Assembly: GCF_014297445.1 (NCBI RefSeq)
Contig: NZ_JACORU010000005.1
Coordinates: forward strand, 372,001 to 436,000
Origin: Ramlibacter albus
Lineage (GTDB): Bacteria > Pseudomonadota > Gammaproteobacteria > Burkholderiales > Burkholderiaceae_C
DNA length: 64,000 nucleotides
Direction: 5' to 3'
This document shows, one piece after another, positions 52,632 to 59,346 of this stretch. The number at the start of each line of letters is the position of its first letter. Within the stretch, counting starts at the first letter, position 1. The position numbers and the translations under genes were made by a program. The notes under the pieces were generated by a model. That model saw only the letters and a list, made by a program, of their open reading frames with translations. It searched no databases and was not told where the DNA came from.

Positions 52632-53873
52632 TCAGGCGCCCGCGCCGGAGATATCCGCCACACCCACCAGCGACACGAACTCCGCGCTGCTCGCGATGCC
52701 CGAAGGCGAAGCGAGCGCGATGAAGTCGCCGGTCACCCCGTCGTGGAAGCGCGAGGCAGCCGTGCCGTACACCGTGTCGTGCTGCAGGCCGTCGAGCAGC
52801 GTGGTCATGTTCAGCACGACCTGGCCGCGCGCGCCGGCGTGGATGTCGAAGTACTGCCTCACCGCGTCCTGCAGCAGCGTGTAGCTCAGGGCCGGGTTGC
52901 TGCCGGCAAGCGTCGAAGGCGCGACGCCGAGGTCGGCGAGCACGCGCGTGGAAAGCGCATCGCTCGACGTGCCCGCGAAGTTCGTGGCGATGTTCGCCGC
53001 GTACGCTGCAGGCGTGGACGTGCCCACGAAAGACACGATCCCGTTGAACGCATCCGACGTCGGCGTGCCGCCATAGAACGCGCGGTAGACGCCAAGCGCG
53101 GAGATCACGTCCGTCGCCGCAACAGGAGCCGCTGGAGCAGGCGCAACAGGAACCGGCGTGGTCACACCCATGAGGCTGTCGTCGGTCGCCATGAACTGCG
53201 TGATCTGCGAAGCGACGGTGCCCACGTCGGCCCAGATCGACAACGCACCGGCACCTGCGGATTTCACGCCGATCACGGCGCCGTCGCTCGTGAAGAGCGG
53301 CCCGCCCGAGCTGCCCGGGCCCATCGCATCGGTCGACGCGGTGTACACGCCCCAGATGGGATCGTGCGCGACCGTGAGCGTGCTGCTCATCATCCCGGTG
53401 CCGGTCATGGGGTAACCGGCCTGCGTCACGGTCTGCGTGTAGTTGCGGCCGGGGTCCACCGTGAACCACCCCGTGCGGTCACCGACCGCGACGGAGACGC
53501 CGATCAATGCCACGTCGTACTGGCTCTCGGCGTAGCTGAGGTACTCGGCTTGCCCGTCCGCGAACACGTTGGTGGGGAATGCCTTGGCGTCCCACTGGAA
53601 CGTGCCCGAGCGCATCACATAGCTGTAGTTCGTGGAGTCGAAGCGGTCGGTGACGTTGTTGTAGTCCGCGCCGAAATAGAAGTCGAAGCCCTTCGCCCAG
53701 CCGCCGTGGTCGGGCGAATAGACCATGTGCGTGGCCGTGAGGATGTCGTTGCGGCCGACCACCGACGCGGTGCCGGACGCGGCGGTGCCGTCCGGCCAGT
53801 AGACGAACATGACGCCGACGGCCGAGTAAGGCGACGTGGCGCGGAGGGCGGGGGAGACTTCGAAGACGGCCAT
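52632..53873 (-). CDS. Trypsin-like serine protease with a C-terminal DUF4214-like region
   Basis: A 413-residue protein. Residues of about 15-225 are a chymotrypsin-fold protease with the triad His in TATHMVYS, Asp in SQYDVALIG and Ser in GPGSSGGPLF. A Pro/Ala linker (PVPVAPAPAAPVAA) leads to a C-terminal region of about 170 residues with YRAFYGGTPTSDAF and LADLGVAP, like DUF4214 domains found in type I-secreted proteins. There is no N-terminal signal peptide, so secretion by a type I system is the likeliest route, but no such transporter is near. Confidence 0.8.
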   Translation of the reverse strand: MAVFEVSPALRATSPYSAVGVMFVYWPDGTAASGTASVVGRNDILTATHMVYSPDHGGWAKGFDFYFGADYNNVTDRFDSTNYSYVMRSGTFQWDAKAFPTNVFADGQAEYLSYAESQYDVALIGVSVAVGDRTGWFTVDPGRNYTQTVTQAGYPMTGTGMMSSTLTVAHDPIWGVYTASTDAMGPGSSGGPLFTSDGAVIGVKSAGAGALSIWADVGTVASQITQFMATDDSLMGVTTPVPVAPAPAAPVAATDVISALGVYRAFYGGTPTSDAFNGIVSFVGTSTPAAYAANIATNFAGTSSDALSTRVLADLGVAPSTLAGSNPALSYTLLQDAVRQYFDIHAGARGQVVLNMTTLLDGLQHDTVYGTAASRFHDGVTGDFIALASPSGIASSAEFVSLVGVADISGAGA

Positions 53874-53956
53874 GGACTGCTATTGCGTGCTGGGCCGGAG
53901 AATCTAAAGGTCCGGCACCTGCGCTTCAATGTCCGGAAGGCCTTGTAGGAAAACGA

Positions 53957-54502
53957 TTACGCGCTTGCAGGAATATTTCTCGTCCATTGCACCACCCGGC
54001 CCGCAAGCTCTTCCGCTGCCAGCAGCGCATCGAGCCGCAACACGCGTGGCTCATCGAGAGGTGGTTCGAGCGCAGCGAACTGCGTGGCGACCAGCGTGGA
54101 CGGGAAGAAATGCGTGCTTCGCTGCGCGACTCGTGCCTCGGCCGCGGCCGGGTCAAGGTCGAGCCATGCGAACTGCAGGCCGGGGGCTGCCGCCCTCAAC
54201 CGGTCACGATACGACGCCTTCAGCGCCGAACACGTGAGCACCGCGCCTTGCGGCCGCGCGACGAGCTCGGCCGCGAGCGTGTCGAGCCAGCCCGCGCGGT
54301 CCCCGTCCGTGAGCGCGATTCCCTGGGCCATGCGCTCGCGGTTCGATGGCGGATGGAACTCGTCGCCCTCGATGAGGGGCAGCCCGAGCTGCCGCGCCAC
54401 GAGCGCCGCAACGCTCGACTTGCCGCAGCCCGACACGCCCATCACCACGATCCGCGCCCGGCCGGGTTCAGTCGGCACGGATGTTGTTCGCCTTGACGAC
54501 AT
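53957..54502 (-). CDS. gntK: Gluconokinase
   Basis: A 181-residue P-loop kinase: GVSGCGKSSV (Walker A), EGDEFHPPSNRERMAQGIALTD (substrate loop characteristic of GntK), CSALKASYRDRLR and STHFFPSTLVATQFAALE. It phosphorylates D-gluconate to 6-phosphogluconate. It overlaps the Bug-type receptor gene upstream by 35 bases, so they are expressed together under the LacI/GntR-like regulator. ATG at 54502 gives 20 extra residues before the P-loop; a shorter start is possible. Confidence 0.88.
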   Translation of the reverse strand: MSSRRTTSVPTEPGRARIVVMGVSGCGKSSVAALVARQLGLPLIEGDEFHPPSNRERMAQGIALTDGDRAGWLDTLAAELVARPQGAVLTCSALKASYRDRLRAAAPGLQFAWLDLDPAAAEARVAQRSTHFFPSTLVATQFAALEPPLDEPRVLRLDALLAAEELAGRVVQWTRNIPASA

Positions 54503-55445
54503 CGCCCCAGGTCTTGAAGTGGTTGCGCGTGAGCGTGGCCAGCTGCTCGGGCGTGCCGCCGCCGGGCTCGTCGCCGCGCTCGAGGATGTTCTTGGTGACC
54601 ATCGGGTCCTTCAGTGCCGCGTTCAACGCCAGGTTGGCTTTCTTCACCACGTCGGCCGGCATCTTCGCGGGACCGTACAGGCCGATGAAGGACACGATGT
54701 TGAAGTCCTTCAGCCCCACCTCGGCGGCGGTCGGCACGTCCGGGAAGGCCGGCACGCGCTTGTCGCTCGTGACGAGCAGCGGGCGCAGCTGGCCCGACTT
54801 GATGAAGGGCGCGATCACGGACGTGGCGTCGAACATCGCGTCGAGGCGGCCGGCGATCAGGTCCGTCATCGCGGGGCTGCTGCCCTTGTACGGGATGTGG
54901 TTCATCTTCGCGCCGCCGAGGCGCTCGCGCAGCAGCTCCATCGTCACGTGGGGCAGGGCGCCCACGCCGCCGGTGCCGTAGTCGATGCTCTTGCCGGCTT
55001 TGCTCTTCGCGTTGACCTGCTCGACGAAGTCGGCGAACGTCTTCACGTTGGAGGACGCCGGCACGGCGAGCACCAGCGCGGACTGCAGCATCACGCCCAC
55101 GGGCGTGAGCTGGCGCATGTCGACGATGCCCACCTGCGTGTAGATGTGCGAGGCGATCGTCATCGAGCCGTTGCCCACGTACAGCTTGTAGCCGTCGGGC
55201 GCGGCCTTCTGCACTTCCACCGCGCCGATGTTGCCGTTGACGCCGGCCTTGTTGTCGATCACCACCGGCTGGCCCAGCTCCTTCTGCAGGCCGGCGAGCA
55301 GCACGCGCCCGGCAAAGTCGGTCTGGCCGCCGGGCGGGAAGCCGACGACGAGCGTCACGGGCTTGGTCGGCCAGGCGGTTTGGGCCAGCGCCGCCGGTGC
55401 GGCAACGGCCGCGAAGCCGAGGGCGGCGATGAGGGTCTTGAGCAT
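54468..55445 (-). CDS. Bug-type substrate-binding receptor, co-transcribed with gluconokinase
   Basis: A 325-residue periplasmic protein: signal peptide MLKTLIAALGFAAVAAPAALA, then WPTKPVTLVVGFPPGGQTDF and VIDNKAGVNGNIG, the two Bug ligand loops. Operon position ahead of gntK and control by palindromic operators suggest that the ligand is a sugar acid such as gluconate, though a permease is missing nearby. The start is 123 bases from the divergent LacI-type gene. Confidence 0.87.
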   Translation of the reverse strand: MLKTLIAALGFAAVAAPAALAQTAWPTKPVTLVVGFPPGGQTDFAGRVLLAGLQKELGQPVVIDNKAGVNGNIGAVEVQKAAPDGYKLYVGNGSMTIASHIYTQVGIVDMRQLTPVGVMLQSALVLAVPASSNVKTFADFVEQVNAKSKAGKSIDYGTGGVGALPHVTMELLRERLGGAKMNHIPYKGSSPAMTDLIAGRLDAMFDATSVIAPFIKSGQLRPLLVTSDKRVPAFPDVPTAAEVGLKDFNIVSFIGLYGPAKMPADVVKKANLALNAALKDPMVTKNILERGDEPGGGTPEQLATLTRNHFKTWGDVVKANNIRAD

Positions 55446-55469
55446 GGGATTTCCTTGCGGCAGATGTTT

Positions 55470-55483
55470 GGACAGCGCTATCC
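55470..55483. promoter_or_regulatory. LacI-type operator, copy 1 (GGACAGCGCTATCC)
   Basis: One mismatch to the perfect 14-bp palindrome at 55486. It lies 25 bases ahead of the Bug receptor start, within its leader or promoter. Confidence 0.7.
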
Positions 55484-55485
55484 TA

Positions 55486-55499
55486 GGACAGCGCTGTCC
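55486..55499. promoter_or_regulatory. LacI-type operator, copy 2 (GGACAGCGCTGTCC)
   Basis: Perfect 14-bp palindrome with a central CG step, as in LacI/GalR-family operators. Its centre is 16 bases from that of copy 1, so both sites are on nearly the same DNA face. Confidence 0.75.
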
Positions 55500-55538
55500 G
55501 ATCCAGATCGGGAATAACCCTTAGCAGCGATGAAAGGC

Positions 55539-55552
55539 GGACAGCGCTGTCT
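55539..55552. promoter_or_regulatory. LacI-type operator, copy 3 (GGACAGCGCTGTCT)
   Basis: One mismatch to the perfect palindrome. It lies 17 bases before the regulator gene start, suggesting autoregulation and, with copies 1-2, DNA looping across the intergenic region. Confidence 0.72.
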
Positions 55553-55568
55553 GCTACAGTCGGGCTCG

Positions 55569-56588
55569 ATGCCGCCGACCCGACCCCGCGCCACCGGCCG
55601 CGTCACGCTTGCGGACGTCGCGGGCGTGGCGGGCGTGAGCGCCATCACGGTGTCGCGCGCCTTGCGTGGCGAACGCGCGGTCGACCCGGCGCTCGTCGCG
55701 CGGGTGAAGGCCGCGGCGGACCGCCTCGGCTATGTGCCCGACCCCGCTGCACGCGCGCTCGCGTCGCGCCACAGCACGCACGTGGCGCTGCTCGTGCCGA
55801 TGCTCTCGAACGCGCTGTTCGTCGACCTGCTCGAAGGCGTGCAGCGCACGCTGCGGCAGTCGGGCTACCAGACGCTGATCGGCATCACGCACTACGACGC
55901 CGCCGAAGAGGAGCAACTGCTGCGCGAGCAGCTGCTGCATCGGCCCGCGGGCCTGCTCGTCACCGGCTTCGACCGCAGCGAGGCCACGCGTACGCTGATC
56001 CGCGCGAGCGGCGTGCCCTGCGTGCACCTGATGGAGATGTCGTCGGTCGAGGGCGTCTACAGCGTCGGCTTCTCGCAGGCCGATGCGGCCGCGGCGCTCA
56101 CGCGCCACCTGCTCGAACGCGGCCGCAAGCGCATCGCCTTCGCGGCGGCGCAGCTGGACCCGCGTACGCTGCAGCGGCTGGAGGGCTGGCGCCGCGAGAT
56201 GCAGGCGGCCGGCCTGTACGCGCCCACGCTGGAGTGGCGCAACCCCGCGCCGTCTTCGCTCGAGCTGGGCGCGACGATGTTCGAGCAGATCCTTGCGCAG
56301 TCGCCGCCGGTGGATGCCGTGTTCTTCTGCAACGACGACCTCGCGCAGGGCGCCTTGCTCACCGCCTTGCGCATGGGCATCGAGGTGCCGAAGCGCGTCG
56401 CAGTGGCCGGCTTCAACGACCTCACCGGCAGCGACCAGATGCTGCCGCCGCTGACCACCGTGCGCACGCCGCGCGCCGAGATCGGCGTGGCGGCCGCTGG
56501 CATGCTGCTCGCGTTGATGCGCGGCGAGGCGCCGCCCACGAGCTGCGTGGACGTCGGCTACGAAGTCGTGGTGCGCCAGAGCACCTGA
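55569..56588 (+). CDS. LacI-family repressor (GntR-like)
   Basis: A 339-residue repressor: N-terminal helix-turn-helix (VTLADVAGVAGVSAITVSRAL), hinge helix (ARALAS), and a periplasmic-binding-protein-like core with FCNDDLAQGALL and AGFNDLTGSDQML, typical of LacI/GalR proteins and close to gluconate repressor GntR. ATG at 55569 gives the family N-terminus. It is divergent from the Bug receptor-gluconokinase pair, and three copies of a GGACAGCGCTGTCC palindrome lie between them. Confidence 0.88.
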   Translation: MPPTRPRATGRVTLADVAGVAGVSAITVSRALRGERAVDPALVARVKAAADRLGYVPDPAARALASRHSTHVALLVPMLSNALFVDLLEGVQRTLRQSGYQTLIGITHYDAAEEEQLLREQLLHRPAGLLVTGFDRSEATRTLIRASGVPCVHLMEMSSVEGVYSVGFSQADAAAALTRHLLERGRKRIAFAAAQLDPRTLQRLEGWRREMQAAGLYAPTLEWRNPAPSSLELGATMFEQILAQSPPVDAVFFCNDDLAQGALLTALRMGIEVPKRVAVAGFNDLTGSDQMLPPLTTVRTPRAEIGVAAAGMLLALMRGEAPPTSCVDVGYEVVVRQST

Positions 56589-56589
56589 G

Positions 56590-57093
56590 TCACGCGGCCA
56601 CGCGGTAGCTGCCGCGCCGCACCGTCTCCATGTTCACGCCTTCGACGCGGATCAATCGCGTGGGGCCACTGCGGCTGGGCGCGTGGATGGCGCCTTCGTT
56701 GTACACGTGCACGTCGCCGGGGCGCATCGCGTACGTCCGCTCCTTCTTCACGGTGGCGGGCTGCTCGGCCGTGGCGGGCGCGACGACCGCGTAGTCGCTC
56801 ATCATCGTCTCGCCTTCGGCCTGGCCGTAGATGGCCCACGAGGGGCCGTGGTCGTGCGGGCCGCCTTCCTTGGCGCCCTTGTACTCGTGGGCGAGGATGC
56901 AGAAGCCCAGCTGGGGGTCTTCGTAGATCACCTTGCGTTCGGGCACACCGGCTTCGAAGGTGGTGCGCAGGAAGTCGGCGTCGCGCAGGGCCTGGGCCAC
57001 GAGGGCGGCCACCTGCGTGCGGCCGGCGGGGTTGTTGTTGGCCGCGAGCACGTCGTGACAGCTGCTGGCGAGGGATTCGAGGGTGATGGGCAT
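56590..57093 (-). CDS. Cupin-type protein under MerR control
   Basis: A 167-residue single-domain cupin: GGPHDHGPSWAIYGQAEGE carries the first metal motif (H-x-H-x-G), and MRPGDVHVYNEGAIHAP the second. It resembles uncharacterised predicted metal-dependent proteins and thiol-dioxygenase-like cupins, but no specific activity is shown. ATG at 57093 has AAAGGA ahead. Expression should start from the MerR-type promoter at 57118-57148. Confidence 0.75.
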   Translation of the reverse strand: MPITLESLASSCHDVLAANNNPAGRTQVAALVAQALRDADFLRTTFEAGVPERKVIYEDPQLGFCILAHEYKGAKEGGPHDHGPSWAIYGQAEGETMMSDYAVVAPATAEQPATVKKERTYAMRPGDVHVYNEGAIHAPSRSGPTRLIRVEGVNMETVRRGSYRVAA

Positions 57094-57117
57094 GTCGGTT
57101 TCCTTTCGTGTCATGGC

Positions 57118-57148
57118 ACTATAGAAATTCAAGCCGACTTGAAGTCAA
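57118..57148 (-). promoter_or_regulatory. MerR/SoxR-type promoter and operator upstream of the cupin gene
   Basis: Reading on the minus strand: -35 TTGACT (57143-57148), a 19-base spacer, -10 TATAGT (57118-57123). Inside the spacer sits TTCAAG-CGGT-like palindrome, TTCAAG at 57128-57133 and CTTGAA at 57138-57143. The overlong spacer with a centred palindrome is the hallmark of MerR-family activation. Confidence 0.8.
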
Positions 57149-57159
57149 GGGGTTTCGTG

Positions 57160-57546
57160 ATGGATATCGCGGAAGTCGCGAAGCGCTCGGGCGTGCCCGC
57201 CTCGACGCTTCGCTATTACGAGGAGAAGGGGCTCATCGCGTCGGTGGGCCGCACGGGGCTGCGGCGCCGCTTCGCGCCCACTGTGCTGGACCAGCTGGCG
57301 CTCATCGCGCTCGGGCAGGCGGCCGGGTTCTCGCTGGACGAGATCGGCGCGATGTTCTCCCCGGCGGGCCAGCCCATCATCGACCGGGGCAAGCTTGCCG
57401 CGAAGGCCAATGAGATCGACTCGCGCATCAAGCGCCTGAAGGCCGTGAGCAACGGGCTGCGGCACGCGGCCGTGTGCCCCGCGCCCAGCCATGGCGAGTG
57501 CCCGACGTTCCAGCGCCTGCTGCGCGTGGCCGCCGCGCGGCGCTGA
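57160..57546 (+). CDS. MerR-family transcriptional regulator
   Basis: A 128-residue regulator: winged helix (IAEVAKRSGVPASTLRYYEEKGLI), a dimerisation helix, and a C-terminal segment CPAPSHGECPTF with two Cys and one His that could hold a metal or act as a thiol redox sensor. It is divergent from the cupin gene and sits next to a MerR-type promoter with a 19-base spacer. The inducer is unknown. Confidence 0.88.
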   Translation: MDIAEVAKRSGVPASTLRYYEEKGLIASVGRTGLRRRFAPTVLDQLALIALGQAAGFSLDEIGAMFSPAGQPIIDRGKLAAKANEIDSRIKRLKAVSNGLRHAAVCPAPSHGECPTFQRLLRVAAARR

Positions 57547-57589
57547 AGCGGCGGCACAATCGTGCGATGAAGTACCAACCGGGGACAAG

Positions 57590-59311
57590 ATGAGCAACGA
57601 TCCGAAGGGCATGCGCAAGGGCCTGACGCAGTACGGAGACAGCGGCTTCAGCCTGTTCCTGCGCAAGGCGTTCATCAAGGGAGCGGGCTACACCGACAAC
57701 GCCCTGGAGCGGCCGGTGATCGGCATCGCCGACACGGGCAGCGACTACAACCCCTGCCACGGCAACATGCCGCAGCTGCTGGAGGCGGTGTCGCGCGGCG
57801 TGATGCTCGCGGGCGGGCTGCCGGTGAAGTTCCCGACGATCTCCGTGCACGAGAGCTTCGCGCAGCCCACGAGCATGTACTTGCGCAACCTGATGGCGAT
57901 GGACACCGAGGAGATGATCCGCGCGCAGCCGATGGATGCGGTGGTGCTCATCGGCGGCTGCGACAAGACCGTGCCGGCGCAGCTGATGGGCGCGGCTTCG
58001 GCCGGCATCCCGGCGATCCAGCTGATCACGGGCTCGATGCTCACCGGCTCGCATCGCAACGAAACCGTGGGTGCTTGCACTGACTGCCGCCGCTACTGGG
58101 GCAAGTTCCGCGCGCAGGAGATCGACGAGCAGGAAGTGGCGGACGTCAACAACCAGCTCGTCGCGAGCGTGGGTACGTGTTCGGTGATGGGGACCGCGAG
58201 CACGATGGCGTGCATCGCCGAGGCCTTGGGCATGACGGTGCCGGGCGGTGCATCGCCGCCTGCGGTGACGTCGGCGCGCATGCGGGTGGCGGAGGATACG
58301 GGCGCGGTGGCGGTGCAGATGGCGAAGAGCGGCCTCACCGTCGACCGCATTCTCACGGGCAAGGCGTTCGAGAACGCCATGCGCGTGCTGCTTGCCATCG
58401 GCGGATCGACGAATGCCATCGTGCACCTCACCGCGATCGCGGGCCGGCTCGGGTACGAAGTGGACCTGAAGGCGCTGGACCGCATGGGCCGCGAGACGCC
58501 GGTGCTGCTGGACCTGAAGCCTTCGGGGCAGCACTACATGGAGCACTTCCATGCGGCCGGTGGCATGGCCACGCTGCTGCGCGAACTCAAGCCGCTGCTG
58601 CATCTCGACTGCATGACGGTGACCGGGCGAACGCTCGGCGAGGAGCTGGAGGCCGCCGGCCCCGGCTTCAAGCAGGACGTCGTGCGGCCGATGTCCGACC
58701 CGATCTATCCGCAGGGCGGCATCGCGGTGCTGCAAGGCAACCTCGCGCCCGGCGGCGCGATCATCAAGCAGTCCGCCGCGAACCCGAAGCTGATGGAACA
58801 CGAGGGCCGCGCCGTCGTGTTCGAGAACCTGGAAGACATGGCGGCGCGCATCGACAGCGATGCGCTCGACGTGAAGGCCGACGACATCCTCGTGCTGAAG
58901 AACATCGGGCCCAAGGGCGCGCCCGGCATGCCCGAGGCTGGGTACATGCCGATCCCGCTGAAGCTCGCGCGCGCGGGGGTGAAGGACATGATCCGGATTT
59001 CCGATGGCCGCATGAGCGGCACGGCGTTCGGCACGATCGTGCTGCACGTCACGCCGGAGTCGGCGGTGGGCGGGCCGTTGGCGTATGTGCGAAGCGGGGA
59101 CCGCATTCGCTTGAGCGTGGAGAAGCGGGAGCTGAGCCTGCTGGTGAGCGCGGAGGAGCTGGCGAAGCGCGAACGTGAAACGCCGGTTGTGCCGCCGTCG
59201 GCGGAGCGCGGTTACCGCAAGCTGTTCCTGCAGACCGTGACGCAGGCGGACCAAGGCGTCGACTTCGACTTCCTGCGCGCCGCGCAGATGCGAGGAAAGA
59301 CGCCCGAGTAA
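57590..59311 (+). CDS. IlvD/Edd-family dehydratase (sugar-acid type)
   Basis: A 573-residue Fe-S dehydratase: cluster cysteines in YNPCHGN, GGCDKTVP and GTCSVMGTAST; SGQHYMEHFHAAGG, GGIAVLQGNLAPGG and RISDGRMSGTAFGT follow the IlvD/Edd pattern. Length and the KGLTQYGDSGFSLFLRKAF N-terminus fit the L-arabonate/D-xylonate/galactonate dehydratase subgroup rather than true IlvD (about 560-620 residues). Its neighbours are gluconokinase and a GntR-like regulator, so a sugar-acid substrate is likely. A palindrome follows the stop. Confidence 0.85.
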   Translation: MSNDPKGMRKGLTQYGDSGFSLFLRKAFIKGAGYTDNALERPVIGIADTGSDYNPCHGNMPQLLEAVSRGVMLAGGLPVKFPTISVHESFAQPTSMYLRNLMAMDTEEMIRAQPMDAVVLIGGCDKTVPAQLMGAASAGIPAIQLITGSMLTGSHRNETVGACTDCRRYWGKFRAQEIDEQEVADVNNQLVASVGTCSVMGTASTMACIAEALGMTVPGGASPPAVTSARMRVAEDTGAVAVQMAKSGLTVDRILTGKAFENAMRVLLAIGGSTNAIVHLTAIAGRLGYEVDLKALDRMGRETPVLLDLKPSGQHYMEHFHAAGGMATLLRELKPLLHLDCMTVTGRTLGEELEAAGPGFKQDVVRPMSDPIYPQGGIAVLQGNLAPGGAIIKQSAANPKLMEHEGRAVVFENLEDMAARIDSDALDVKADDILVLKNIGPKGAPGMPEAGYMPIPLKLARAGVKDMIRISDGRMSGTAFGTIVLHVTPESAVGGPLAYVRSGDRIRLSVEKRELSLLVSAEELAKRERETPVVPPSAERGYRKLFLQTVTQADQGVDFDFLRAAQMRGKTPE

Positions 59312-59315
59312 GCGC

Positions 59316-59342
59316 GTCATGCCGGGTCGAGCCCGGCATGAC
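59316..59342. repeat. Palindromic repeat between convergent genes, copy 3
   Basis: GTCATGCCGGG at 59316-59326, loop TCGAG, CCCGGCATGAC at 59332-59342: an 11-bp perfect stem. The loop is the complement of the CTCGA of copies 1 and 2, so this one is in the opposite orientation. It sits 4 bases after the dehydratase stop and 4 before the putA stop. Confidence 0.8.
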
Positions 59343-59346
59343 AGCA

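Noticed and set aside
47404..59342. The three palindromes as a CRISPR or att site
   Set aside because: They are single, 5-12 kb apart and lie at convergent gene ends, not in arrays or beside an integrase.
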